Below, piece by piece: positions 41,473-51,918 of a DNA stretch of 64,000 nt. The number at the start of each line of letters is the position of its first letter. The stretch's first letter is position 1. The position numbers and the translations under genes were made by a program. The notes beneath the pieces were generated by a model. It did no database searches and was not told the DNA's origin. It saw nothing but the letters and a program-made list of their open reading frames with translations. Origin of the DNA: Ophiobolus disseminans (Eukaryota > Ascomycota > Dothideomycetes > Pleosporales > Phaeosphaeriaceae); NCBI GenBank assembly GCA_010093685.1, contig MU006235.1:201780-265779 (forward strand), written 5' to 3'.

Positions 41473-41761
41473 CGTGTTTTGACAACCGACAAAGTCGAGG
41501 TGGACGTATCGGAGGTAGAAGCGGGCTGGTTATTGTTGTTGATGCAAGTGAGAGCAAACGCGCAAGCTTGGCATTACCGACCAATTCGCGGCCAAAAGGC
41601 GGCTTGCGATTCCCTTTTACAAATGTATTGTTTTCTGTCGTTCAAGACTAGAGACGCCATGACTCACCAACACCATGATACACAGACTACGTTGAAGGCG
41701 CACCCTCTCAGCAGGTACGACCTCGCCATAACGCCCAAGCGGCCAACCATATAACTGAATC

Positions 41762-42568
41762 TCAGCGCTGATCAAGGTTCTCCGGTCGCTGAAATGCTAG
41801 AGGGTCCAGATCCGACATCCAGTTCTGGGCCGCCTCCGTAGCCTGTTGCTCACTCCGAGAGCCCTCATCCATCACCTCCGTCCGCCAGCCACGCTCCCTC
41901 AGTTGGACTGATCCATGAACAGCCAGTCGACTCGATACCTTGAGCTCTTGCGCTCGATCTTGCAGCTGGAGGAGCTGAGCCGCGAGATGGGTCTGCAACT
42001 GCGGTTGGCCGTCGGGATAGGGTCCGGCGTGCATGAGGAAACCCACAAGATGGTCAAAGTTGTCGTTGGGATTCAAGAAGAGGGACGAGACCAAGCTGTC
42101 CAGGACGTGCAAGGCAATACCCGGCGTTGTGCTCGTGATGTTGCCTACGGTGCACAGCTGGCCGAGAAAGCTGGTGAGCCTGCGACTCCAGTCCGCCTCA
42201 GTCATCATCCGCTGGAACTGGGACTGACATGACCTCATGAGTTCGTTGCGTACCAGGTATGGACCTCTCATAGGGAGGTCCGGAATGGAGAGATTGGGGT
42301 CGATAGCCCTGGCAAGCATTTCGTATACGTCCACCGCTGCGCCAACCGCCCATATTTCATCTTCCCAGATGCGTGCCTGGATGACTTCGTTGACGTAAGC
42401 AAGCCGGGAATAATCACCGTTGAGTTGTTGTGCGATAGTCTGGATGGCTTGCGCTGCTTCGCGCTTGGTGACATCCGTTGGCAGATTCCGAATGATGCTC
42501 TTGACGCAGTCTTCGAATGCCCGGAGGAAGATGTTGTTTGCTTTGGCTTTATTAAATTCAAGCGCCAT
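41762..42568 (-). CDS. MIF4G-like (eIF4G middle-domain) protein, paralog 2
   Basis: Intronless, 268 residues. Residues about 15-228 follow the MIF4G pattern: LNGDYSRLAYVNEVIQARIW, then LVRNELMRSCQSQFQRM, RRLTSFLGQLCTVGNITSTT, FDHLVGFLMHAGPYPDG and the closing KVSSRLAVHGSVQLRERGW. The last corresponds to the S-S/R-x(4)-Q-x(3)-L-R-x-x-x-W end of eIF4G domains. Only the single domain is present, against more than 1,000 residues in eIF4G itself. It lies 289 bp upstream of paralog 1 on the same strand, so the pair arose by tandem duplication. The role is probably in RNA or translation control, by family only. Confidence 0.78.
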   Translation of the reverse strand: MALEFNKAKANNIFLRAFEDCVKSIIRNLPTDVTKREAAQAIQTIAQQLNGDYSRLAYVNEVIQARIWEDEIWAVGAAVDVYEMLARAIDPNLSIPDLPMRGPYLVRNELMRSCQSQFQRMMTEADWSRRLTSFLGQLCTVGNITSTTPGIALHVLDSLVSSLFLNPNDNFDHLVGFLMHAGPYPDGQPQLQTHLAAQLLQLQDRAQELKVSSRLAVHGSVQLRERGWRTEVMDEGSRSEQQATEAAQNWMSDLDPLAFQRPENLDQR

Positions 42569-43037
42569 GAGTGCTAGCCCAAGTTGAATGTTGAGAGATG
42601 CTAGTAGAGGCAGCTGTGATGCTGAACGAGTCTATGTCTGGACAGGGGTCCCACTCGAGACTGCTCGAACATTCTGCCGAAAGTTATACATTCACCTCAC
42701 CTCACAGTGATGGGTGATATGCTATAGTCAACGTGCTACTATACAATAGATATTGCAACAGCATATACTTCGGCACACAAAGACCTGTCTACCTTAAAAC
42801 TTCTATTTTAAAATTTATGACGCCTTTGTAGTATTGTGAGGATATCCAGGCTTCATAGTGGTACATCACCAAATACGAGCTCCTTTGCACACAATGAGCC
42901 ACTGGCTAGATTGATGTAGCGATTAGAACAAAAATTGCCTTCAGAAAATTGGATGGGATTTAGATGTACCCCAAGGATTGTATATCTTACAGCAGAGAAC
43001 GAAACGAAGTCAACTGACTTTATGACAGCACCTAACC
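42569..43037. other. Intergenic
   Basis: AT-rich patch at 42,770-42,840; otherwise 5' flank of the MIF4G-like gene and 3' flank of the FAD oxidoreductase gene. Confidence 0.55.
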
Positions 43038-44534
43038 TCAATCTCTCGATCTCCACGTCGCATTTCGGTGGAGCAGATAGTCCTTCGACTGAATGCTCTT
43101 CCAGATGCCCCAAAAGCCGCCCAATGGCCATAAATTCTTCATACGCATACTCCAGTCCTTGCTCGTCATCTCAGTGTACTTCTCAATGTCGACGTGCACC
43201 TTGTCATATACACCTGGCAGCGCACCGTCCGCGCGATACTTTTTCCTCAGCTTTTCATGCCATTCGCGATCAAATTGTGACCAGAATTCATCTTTGGTGT
43301 AGTATGTATGAGCATACAGCCATTTCATGCCACCCATCTCACCCAATGTCTTCTCGAGCGCCCGATTCTTTGCCAAGTAGGTTCTCGGATCGTTAGGTCC
43401 AAAGCCCCATAGTCCGATGTTGAGCATCTGGTCCGCCCTCAAGTCGCCACGGGTGTGCGGATGCATAGTCGGCTGTGGACTTTGTTTGAGCGGGCAAAGC
43501 CATAACGGCCAAATGTTGAATGTTTTGTCGGTGTAGTCGATGAACTTTTCCGCATTTGGGTAAGGGAGTGCCATATCTTGAACGATGTATCGTGTGGCAA
43601 TACCAGATGCATGAAGGGCGCGGTACAGCATGCGCGTATGGCAGAAGTCGTCCAGAAACCATCGTGTGAATGAGTTGAAGGGGAAATGCATGTATTGGAA
43701 GGCAGATCGCCCAACCCAAAAGCCGCCGCGATCGTATCTAAACATATACTCTGCGATTGGTATGTATTCAACGACCGGCTCATTGGAAGATTGTGTAGCG
43801 GCTTCAACATGTAAGTAGAACCAGGGATCCCACGGGTTACTGAAGGTTTGTGGCTTTATGTTCGACGGAAGCTCGTTTGTCATTTCACCGGTGATTATTG
43901 CGCCATGACCTTTGCTGAACAGGATGCCATCAACGTAGTCGTTCGCTTTTCCCTTTGACCCTTTTGTGTGATCTTCAACCTCTGCTACGGCTTGCGATAC
44001 ACTTCGAACAGGCCAGTATGTTGTCTTGACATACTTCTTCGCCTCGAGGAGCTGCAGATTTACAAGTGTAGTGACACCCAATGTGCCCACCGCACCTGCC
44101 CCACCACGGAAAAGATCCTCCTTCTCTTTTCTCGAGGCTTTCAAAACCTCCCCATCAGCGAGAATCATCTCCACCTCGTTGATCGTGCGGTCAAAGAAGC
44201 CGTACTTGAAACTGCTGCTCTCACCAGCAGTGCCCGCATATCCACCTCCTACTGTGATACCAGGAAATTCCATCACGACTGGTGGCACAAGGCCATGCGG
44301 TAATGTAGCTTCTACGAGACGATCCATCGGTACATTGGGCTCGACCAAGGCGGTTTTGGTCGAAGCGTCCACTTTGACGACATTTCTTAGCTCGCTGATA
44401 TCGACGACATGCTTCTTGAGATTTGGACGCGTGCTATTGGTCGATCCGTGGGCTATTCGAAAGGGCTCCTTGCGCGTGAAGTAATCTTTGACCTTTGACG
44501 CCACCTGTGCGACGACACGAGCATGACGGTCCAT
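43038..44534 (-). CDS. FAD-linked oxidoreductase, Delta24-sterol reductase (DHCR24)-like
   Basis: Intronless, 498 residues from the ATG at 44,534 (MDRHARVVAQVA); the frame opens 35 codons earlier at 44,639. The PCMH-type FAD domain (about 30-220) shows VEPNVPMDRLVEATLPHGLV, then EFPGITVGGGYAGTAGESSS and FKYGFFDRTINEVEMILADG, the block shared by DHCR24 and its fungal relatives. The C-terminal part carries WPLWLCPLK and LYAHTYYTKDEFW, also family words. Animal DHCR24 reduces the side-chain double bond of sterols with NADPH. In fungi, where ergosterol keeps a different side chain, the true substrate of these proteins is not settled. No N-terminal membrane helix is obvious. Confidence 0.87.
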   Translation of the reverse strand: MDRHARVVAQVASKVKDYFTRKEPFRIAHGSTNSTRPNLKKHVVDISELRNVVKVDASTKTALVEPNVPMDRLVEATLPHGLVPPVVMEFPGITVGGGYAGTAGESSSFKYGFFDRTINEVEMILADGEVLKASRKEKEDLFRGGAGAVGTLGVTTLVNLQLLEAKKYVKTTYWPVRSVSQAVAEVEDHTKGSKGKANDYVDGILFSKGHGAIITGEMTNELPSNIKPQTFSNPWDPWFYLHVEAATQSSNEPVVEYIPIAEYMFRYDRGGFWVGRSAFQYMHFPFNSFTRWFLDDFCHTRMLYRALHASGIATRYIVQDMALPYPNAEKFIDYTDKTFNIWPLWLCPLKQSPQPTMHPHTRGDLRADQMLNIGLWGFGPNDPRTYLAKNRALEKTLGEMGGMKWLYAHTYYTKDEFWSQFDREWHEKLRKKYRADGALPGVYDKVHVDIEKYTEMTSKDWSMRMKNLWPLGGFWGIWKSIQSKDYLLHRNATWRSRD

Positions 44535-45538
44535 GTCGGAAGAAGAGGGACTTGAGAAACACCTGGAAATACTAGAAATGTTAGGAATGTTATTGATACA
44601 TGTTGCTTGCTGATTTGAGCGAACGAAGTCAATGGTCACGACGTTCGATGGCGATCGACTTTCGTGAATTTTCCCGGCCCCAGTCTTGATTTGGACCTAG
44701 CGCCGTCTACGCCTGCCCCCCTTTTTCAACTTTCAGATTTTGGCATCATTTACCACACTATGAATTGTCATCTCATCTCAGAGAAGTTCGACCCATGGAA
44801 CGTTAGGTCCACCGTCATGGTTTCGAGCATGTTGATCTTTCTCGTCACGTTCTGCGTGTGAGTTTGTCAGTCCGAGTAAGAATATTTCCCCCCAAACCTG
44901 GAAGGCCCCGCGGTCTTCAAATTGTTGTCTAGCACGATTGTTTAGCGACAGGTAAACTCCTTGGAGAGACTTGATAGCGAACTATGGTTGCTGATTTTAC
45001 ACCTGAGAACCATGTAGCTTTTTTTTTATTGCGCTTGTTGTTCTCTACATCATGTTCCTTATTCTCGTTCTGCCACTCCGTAGTTTTCATCGCCCTGACT
45101 ATCGTCCTACAACTTCCATCTATCGTCCCGCAGATGATAAAGGCAACTGGCAGATACGCACGGTGTGAAAGCCGAAGAGCTTGTCATAGCGGCGTGAGTT
45201 ACAATATTTCAAGCCAGGTGGAACAGAGAACAAAATGTTGTCACTTTCGTCCGGGCCTGATGGAACCACAACAGTACAGCCTTCAAAGGTAAATCCGGCA
45301 GAAATTAGTCCGCCTGCCGTGGATACTTCCACACTATGGCCAGGGTGCTCCTTCCGGATCTGAGACTGCAAGATCCTCTACGTTCACTGCCATCATTTCG
45401 ACATATGCAGCCCACGTCATGAACACGTTTCCCATTCATTTTCCAAACGTACTAGCTATGATTATCGTATACTGAAAGTATTCCGAGCTGCCAAACTCCA
45501 ACAATGAGGTCTGGAGCTAGATGTACCGCGCATCGAAC
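44535..45538. other. Intergenic, about 1 kb
   Basis: A minus-strand frame at 45,120-45,371 (83 codons; SVEVSTAGGLISAGFTFEGC) is somewhat protein-like but has no supported start or partner exon. Otherwise nothing recognised. Confidence 0.45.
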
Positions 45539-46391
45539 CTAGATGTTTAGGTCGAGCCTACGGCTCCCATCCCATCTCTCCCAGGCTCTCTTCGCCACGC
45601 CCTGTTTCTCCACTGTCTCTTGGAGGCTCTTCAGTGCAGCTAGTTGCACGCTTCTATCTTGACCTCTCGCACCACGAGCGTCGGCTTGTCCGCCCGCCAC
45701 CAGCTCCCACTTCACCGCGTTTGGTTTCAGATGCGTTTCTGGCGTGCTATGAACAGTAACCGGATCGCGAGCCTGGAGAAAAGCGAAATGGGCTGCTCCT
45801 TCGATGTGTTCGCGGACTTCGAGGATCTTCGTTCCGAGGCGTGGATTATATACGTGCGCGGTATCTGGAAGTGTTAGTGGTGAGTCGCTCACTGGCCGAT
45901 GGACTCAACGTACTGACAATGGCTATCTTCATTTCGTCTGCTAGTTCGGCGACGACCATCTCTTTTTGGTCATACGTGTCGACATCCACAAGCGTGACGC
46001 GTAGTTGCCGCCCTCCTACGAACGCCCCGCTAACTTCATTCACTGCGCGCTCCGCCTCTGCCTTCCCGACCAGCCAGATGAATGTACGGAGCGGATATGC
46101 AAAGCGCGCTGCAGTCGGCAAAATGAAGTCCAGAGAGATCATGAAGCCTTTGAATAATGTTTGGATGTCGTGGCGTGATATGTTTGGCGCATAGTTCGAG
46201 AGCTCGACGGCAACGAGGGGAATTGTCGCAGGCTTCGGCTTAGCCACTTGCATGTCGGTAGGTATGAGGCTCCCGGGGGTGAGCATCAAAGGCTGCACGT
46301 TGCGGCGCGGGTGTAGGGAGTTTACGGCCTTGTTGAAGAAGCTGTGGGCACAGTGCTCAAGTCCATCCTTCGAAGGTGTCGGCGGCGACAT
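45539..46391 (-). CDS. RRM-like RNA-binding domain protein, small
   Basis: Two exons (46,391-45,914; 45,864-45,539) with a 49-bp intron give 267 residues. Residues about 58-140 resemble a degenerate RRM. A strand LVAVELSNYAP stands at the RNP2 place, then SRHDIQTLFKGFMISLDFIL, then LRTFIWLVGKAEAERAVNEV at the RNP1/helix 2 place, and GGRQLRVTLVD as last strand. The aromatic RNP1 residues are not well kept, so RNA binding is uncertain. The C-terminal 100 residues are charged and helical (LAALKSLQETVEKQGVAKRA). No signal or membrane segment. Confidence 0.7.
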
Positions 46392-47039
46392 CGTGGAGTT
46401 GAGAGGTATAGGATGAGACTGAACTGCATACCGAGCCCATGAATATTTCGAACCTTGAATGGACGCGTCGCGGTTGACGCGCTCCGCTCTTTTACATGAT
46501 TGCGCAAACTTGCGCGTTTGCTTTCTCTTTCACTCCATAACCCTAAGAACCGATGCGCCGAAATCCCTATGTCACATTTTAACGTGTAAACAAAACAGAA
46601 TATTGCCCTTGCGTGATGTCCTTCTCCACACCACGCACTAGCATCTTTGAGTGTGCCAGTGAAGCGCGGTAACATGTGACTAGCACGCTTGTAAGCATCA
46701 AGAGGCCTAGATTCTGTATCGAGCAACACACGACTACTTCAAGTAAAAGGTGGCCAAATCAAAAACTTCTCCTCGTGCTCGATTGGGGCAAAAGCCAACG
46801 TATATCCTTGACGGCCTCCTGGTGAGACTCTTGGAAGTCTTGAGTACATGTGAATTGCTTTGAGAGCCTCCTGGATATGAGAGCATATGTTGTGGCTTAC
46901 GATATTTTGTGGCGGCTCTGAAGTGCAACAAGACTAAATTCCAGGGCGCATACGGACTGTAGGGTTAAAACCCCGCTGTGTGACCACCACGTGCACGCGA
47001 TGGCCAAATACCATCCGGTGAATAAACCCGGTAACACAC
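46392..47039. other. Intergenic
   Basis: Short frames on both strands, none supported. Confidence 0.55.
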
Positions 47040-47658
47040 TCAACCCACTTTTACTACAATCTCGCCTTCTCCCACTGGGTCCTCGAAACCTCTCCAGTAC
47101 ATTTCAAACGTCTCCCTGCTGATGTCCAGTGCTGAATCGGCTGTCTTCCCTCTATTACTGCGCTTGCATATCCTGTTCCAAAGGAACTCCTTCCCTTCGT
47201 CGCCCTCCGCTTTCAAGAAAACCAAGACGACTCTAGCACCACCATCGTGCGCCATTTTGCGATATTCCTCCCGATCTTCTCTGGCGTAGAACGATCGTTC
47301 GAGGATCACGTCTTTTTTATCAGCAAGGAGAGCGCGATATCTTGCACGGTAGGTGATGTCGGCTTCGTCTTGATATTGCTCATAAAGCGCAGCAGATGCT
47401 TCATAGTCGATGCCGTAGATGCCGTGGTTTTGGCAGGTGATATCGTCGATTGAAATGCGCGTGAAGGCCGGGTACGTGGCTTCGATGGCTTTTGCGAGCG
47501 TTGTCTTGCCGGCTCCTGAGAATCGTCAGTATCGTCACTCTGCAAGTAATAAATGCGTGCTTACCTGCTATACCGCAAGTCATCACAACGATGGGGCGAT
47601 CGTCGTCAAGAGTGCGCTGGAGGTGTGAAGCTAGCAAATTCTTGATGGTTGTCTCCAT
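47040..47658 (-). CDS. Small P-loop kinase (AAA_33 / zeta-type ATPase fold)
   Basis: Two exons (47,658-47,565; 47,515-47,040) with a 49-bp intron that splits the Walker A codon run give 189 residues. The chain reads PIVVMTCGIAGAGKTTLAKA (Walker A GIAGAGKTT, residues 29-37), then ISIDDITCQNHGIYGIDYEA and KDVILERSFYAREDREEYRK, the substrate-side motif of this fold. ARVVLVFLKA and the Arg-rich lid (LWNRICKRSNRGK) follow. The family phosphorylates small molecules or nucleic-acid ends. Many fungal copies are uncharacterised. The start is the only ATG ahead of the P-loop. Divergent from the BTB gene. Confidence 0.85.
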
Positions 47659-48040
47659 GTTAGGCTTGTCGCATGCTCAGTGTCAATTGTGACAAGTGAG
47701 AGCGTTCCTGGAGCCTTCATTTCTATATAAATTGAACGATGACTGCGTTTCTTCTACGCTTGTTCAGGCAAGGGGTGTGACTCACCCCTCAAAAAGCGAG
47801 CAAATCAGATCTAGTTGCTGCACCACCGATTCTAGGTACAGCGTCAGGATTTGCGAAACTCGTTGTGTGACCTTTCCAACCTCCAGCAAAGCTCAAGTAG
47901 CTTCAATGCTCTTCATGAAATGCCACTTCACACCCATTGCCGTGACTCATTCCTCAATCTCTTGCCATATAAATTTCCTTCTTCACTTTGCCCAGCACCA
48001 TATACCACAAAGCCGTAATTCCACTGCAAAACAAACCAGA
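47659..48040. promoter_or_regulatory. Divergent promoter of the P-loop kinase and BTB genes
   Basis: 382 bp between outward-facing starts. Two TATA-like words are placed suitably: TCTATATAAATT at about 47,720 (roughly 65 bp from the minus-strand ATG) and CCATATAAATTTCC at about 47,966 (roughly 75 bp before the plus-strand ATG). Confidence 0.5.
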
Positions 48041-48596
48041 ATGTCCGATATCTCCATCAAAACTAACAACAACCCGTATGTGGATATATTCAGCACACCA
48101 GATCCGACGCTGACTGTAGATCTAGTCTGTTCAACAATGCAACATGGTCCGACATCACCATCCGTGTCTACAATTCAGAAGATACAACATGGTGCAGTTA
48201 TGATGCCCATCGAGTTATTTTAGCGAGCTTCTCTGGCGTGTTCAGGAAGTGCCTTCTCGAAAAATCAGTTGTATGACATTGTTTTATCAGCGGTAGTAGG
48301 CACGGCAATGCTTGAGGCTGGTACTTGTTCAGGTTGTGAAACATCCCATGTTGAAGATCACGGAGGGCGAGGGCAATCGAGGATGGTTCGAAGTCGCTCT
48401 GCGCTGGATATATACACAATCCATCTACGCTCCTGGCTTCCCTGCGTTAGACAGAGATTCCATGGCTTCGTACGCCGAACAATGCATGGGGATTGAAAGT
48501 GTTCTTGCGATCGCGGAAGAGTACGAGATGCCAGGCCTGGTCGCTGCATGCAAGGCCGAAGTAAAGTTGCTTGAGATGCATATGAGGCAAAAGTGA
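48041..48596 (+). CDS. Short BTB/POZ domain protein
   Basis: Three exons (48,041-48,075; 48,120-48,270; 48,333-48,596) with introns of 44 and 62 bp give 149 residues. Without splicing the frame shifts; with it a BTB fold appears. FNNATWSDITIRVYNSEDTT and YDAHRVILASFSGVFRKCLL are the typical BTB strand/helix entry, then WFEVALRWIYTQSIY and a final helix pair (VLAIAEEYEMPGLVAACKAE). The protein is only the BTB domain, shorter than most fungal BTB proteins (250-350 residues), and it stops soon after the domain. BTB domains dimerise and bridge to Cul3 ligases. The first intron is short, so the N-terminal exon is the least certain part. Confidence 0.72.
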
Positions 48597-49064
48597 ATGT
48601 ATTGTGCTGAAAGGAGCCGCTTGATTTACGAAAATGTTGTTTCGGATGAGCAGACCCTACCTAGGTAGATAAGGAACAGTGACTAATCCCGGTTGAGTGG
48701 TGTTGTAGAAGATACGATTAGGATGACTAGGATTACATGAAGGCACCGGAAAGTATTGCAAACTACCGAAGACCTCTGTTCAGACTACGGATCTTGACGC
48801 CCTCCGATTGGCGGCTCGTCGGAGGTCTCCGAACGTGGGGCAGCGGGGTAGATTTACCTAGAAATATCACCACTTTTCATGTCGTATTTCAGGCCTTTCA
48901 TTGAGACTTCCTGCTGTTCTTTCCTACGCATTTGCTGACTAAGGATATTCGCGGTAGTATTGGGAATCATCGTCTTCTTTCATCGCACTTCCGCCTTCTA
49001 GACCCGTCGCATCGTTCAGATCAAGTGCGGCCAAAGGCGCCTGTTGGGAACAAATTGAATACCA
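48597..49064. other. Intergenic
   Basis: No gene seen; promoter side of the alcohol dehydrogenase gene. Confidence 0.6.
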
Positions 49065-50169
49065 ATGGCCAACTACTCCATCCCCGACAAACAGACGGTG
49101 GCCTGGATCGACAACCCCAGCCCAAGCTGCGTGCTCCAGATCCGTAACGATGTCGAAGTCCAACAACCTGCGGAGCACGAAATCCTCGTCAAGCTCGAAT
49201 GCTCGGGTATTTGTCACTCAGACTGCATGAACGTCGAGGGTCGAGGCAAGTATACTCCAGTGCCCGGCCACGAAGGTGTCGGTGAAATCGTCAAGCTTGG
49301 TCCCGGTGTCGCGAAAGATTTGTTGGGAAAGCGAGTGGGCATCAAGTGGCTCTGGAGCGCGTGTAACGAATGCACTAGCTGTAAAAAAGGAAAGATAAAT
49401 CATTGTGGGAAGCAAAAGAACACCGGAAGAAATGTCTGGGGTACCTTACAACAGTATACCGTGGCACATGCAGATTTTGTCACTCTGATCCCGGAAGGTG
49501 TGAAGAGCGAGGTCGCCGCGCCACTGCTATGTGCTGGACTGAGTCTTGCCGGTGGTGTCTCAAAATTGGAGCCGGAAGTGCAACCTGGAGACTACGTCGC
49601 GATCGTCGGTGCTGGAGGCGGTTTGGGACATATTGGTGTTCAATATGCTACGATCAAGGGCTACAAGGTCATTGCGATTGACAGTGGCGAGAAAGAGAAG
49701 CTGTGCAAAGAGATGGGTGCTGTCGCGTTTGTGGACTACGCGAAACAGGATGTTGTACAAGCTGTAAAGGACCTGACAGATGGCGAGGGTGCGCACGGTG
49801 TGATATGCGTTGCGGGAAGCGAAAGAGCCTACACCCAAGCGCCAGAGCTGGTACGCAACAGTGGTGTATTCGTTTGTGTGGGGCTGCCCCCGGACACCTT
49901 CATGTTCCCCATGTCACCGATCCATATCGCCAACAGAGGTATGTCAAAGTGCATCATTGCTGTTAGCTCATGTGCTAACAGCTGTAGGTCTCGTTATCAG
50001 AGGCTCGTCCACGGGTACGAACGCGCAGATGGATGAGCTGCTTCAACTCGCTCTCGAAGGCAAAATCACACCAAAGATCGAGCTTTACGACTTCGCAGAC
50101 TCGCCTAAGATCATCCAGGAGCTCCAGAGATTTGAGGTGGCTGGCCGAAAAGTCGTACGCGCGCCTTGA
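49065..50169 (+). CDS. Zinc-dependent alcohol dehydrogenase (MDR family)
   Basis: Two exons (49,065-49,938; 49,988-50,169) with a 49-bp intron give 351 residues, the usual length. Catalytic zinc ligands stand in CSGICHSD (Cys50, His51 following) and PVPGHEGVG (His69, Glu70). The structural zinc site is the four-Cys run WSACNECTSCKKGKINHC. The Rossmann fold shows VAIVGAGGGLGHIGVQYA and the acidic IAIDSGEKEK that prefers NAD over NADP. The C-terminal exon gives GLVIRGSSTGTNAQMDELL, as in yeast-type Adh. It should oxidise/reduce small primary alcohols in the cytosol (no targeting peptide). Confidence 0.94.
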
Positions 50170-50666
50170 TAGATCTGATGCAATATACAATGCTTGAATT
50201 CTAGCGCCACGTTATTGGGCAGAGTGAACGGACTTGAGGAATTTGCACTGCACGGTGTTGAGTGTGCCGTCTTCGCGAACCTCGACCACAATACATTATA
50301 TCATCAGGCTGTGTGTGAAGTACGATCCATGAGATATCGACCGTCTTTCAAAGTGATAAAATTGCAATTTGATGTACGATGGAATGGCGATGCAGTGGCA
50401 ACGTCGGGGCGAGATGTCACGATGATTATACTGGTGTTGAGCTACCCCACCTTTATCGTTATCGCTCGTGTGCACCTGCCCTCTCTGGCATGAGCCCCTC
50501 CTGCCTCACTCGCGCATCTCGGCATGGTGACGGAGCTATCGCGGACATGGCCGCGTGAAGCGCGTTCGTCGTCCGATGCAGATTCCGATCGGTGAATGTC
50601 TAGAAAGCCGACTTAATCCCACCACTGCCCGCATCCGAGGCTGCACAGACCCAATTGCTCATCGAT
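50170..50666. other. Intergenic
   Basis: 3' flank of the alcohol dehydrogenase gene and promoter of the second oxygenase; nothing else seen. Confidence 0.6.
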
Positions 50667-51804
50667 ATGGCAGGTCCCACCACAGAGCAGGCAGTCGCGA
50701 AGGACGACTTGGTCATTCCGGTACGTCCCTGCCTCCCTCAAGACACATAGCACACAACCACGTCTGACACGCGACAGCTCATCGACTTCGGACAATTCCT
50801 CTCCAACGACCCCTCGGCAAAGCAATCGACGGCCAAAGCCGTGCTCGAAGGCTTCCAGAATGCTGGCTTCATATACCTAAGGAACCACGGCATAAGCGCC
50901 GACACGGTGTCAACCGTCTTCGCCAACAGCGCCAAGTTCTTTGCACGCCCACAAGACCAGAAGGATGCATTGGCGTGGTACTCGGCTGCCGCAAATCGAG
51001 GCTACGTGGCACAGGGACGCGAAAAATTGGTCGTACTGGAGGAGACAGGCACGGAGGAGGAACTTCGCAAGACAGTGCCAGACTTGAAAGAGAGTTTGGA
51101 GATTGGTCGCGATGATCAGCCCGAGACGCCAAACATGTGGCCGAGCGGCGATGAGGACGCCAAAGCCTTTAAGAAGGAGATGATGACCTTTTTTGAGACA
51201 TGCAAGAGCTTGCACATGCAGGTCATGCGGGCCATCGCGCTGGGGCTGGGTATCGAGGAGAGTTGGTTCGATGGCTTCACGGACGCAGGCGACAACACGC
51301 TGCGCTTGCTGCACTACCCGGGCGTCTCGAAGAAGATCTTCAAGCGAGACGACGGCCAATTGCAGGTCAGGGCGGGAGAGCATAGCGACTACGGTATGTG
51401 CGCCAAGGACCCACTTCATACAGCAGGCTGACAATGTATCAGGCTCAATCACGCTTCTTTTCCAAGATGTTCGAGGCGGTCTCCAAGTCCGCTCGCCAAA
51501 GGGCACCTTTGTTGACGCAACCCCCATCGAAGGCACCATCGTCGTCAATGCCGGCGATCTCTTAGCAAGATGGTCCAACGACACCATCAAATCAACAAAG
51601 CACCGCGTAGTGGAGCCGCCACCCAAGCCCGAAGACGCGGACAAAGACATATACCCGCCACGATACTCGATAGCATACTTCTGCAACCCCAACTACGAGC
51701 GCATGATCGAGGTAATACCGGGTATAGTCGACGACGCAGGGAGGAAGTATGGCGATGTGACAAGCGGGGACTATCTGATCCAGCGACTGACGGCGACATA
51801 TTGA
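50667..51804 (+). CDS. Fe(II)/2-oxoglutarate-dependent oxygenase (isopenicillin N synthase-like), second member
   Basis: Three exons (50,667-50,720; 50,778-51,393; 51,443-51,804) with introns of 57 and 49 bp give 343 residues. The DIOX_N part reads VIPLIDFGQFLSNDP and FQNAGFIYLRNHGI. Metal ligands are His220 and Asp222 in GEHSDYGS and His277 in STKHRVV. The 2OG-binding pair is Arg297/Ser299 in PPRYSIAYF. GTIVVNAGDLLARWSNDTIK is typical of the fungal branch that also has plant ethylene/flavonoid-type relatives. All catalytic residues are kept. It is not a recent duplicate of the 35-kb oxygenase, since only family motifs are shared. It ends 115 bp from the tail of the GH20 gene. Confidence 0.92.
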
Positions 51805-51918
51805 TTGTTAGACAGATAATGTGCACAATGTACATAGCTTTCCGATCATCACTCAACACACAACCGTGGGGTATCTCAGCCTATCAAGATAAGATCTTCT
51901 GCAGGTGACCTTCCACGC

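Noticed and set aside
44664..44861. 65-codon plus-strand frame with a hydrophobic end
   Set aside because: Too short, in the promoter of the FAD oxidoreductase gene, no signal-peptide layout.
35079..51804. The two 2OG oxygenases as one cluster with the alcohol dehydrogenase
   Set aside because: They are 15 kb apart with unrelated genes between, share only family motifs, and no pathway link is visible.
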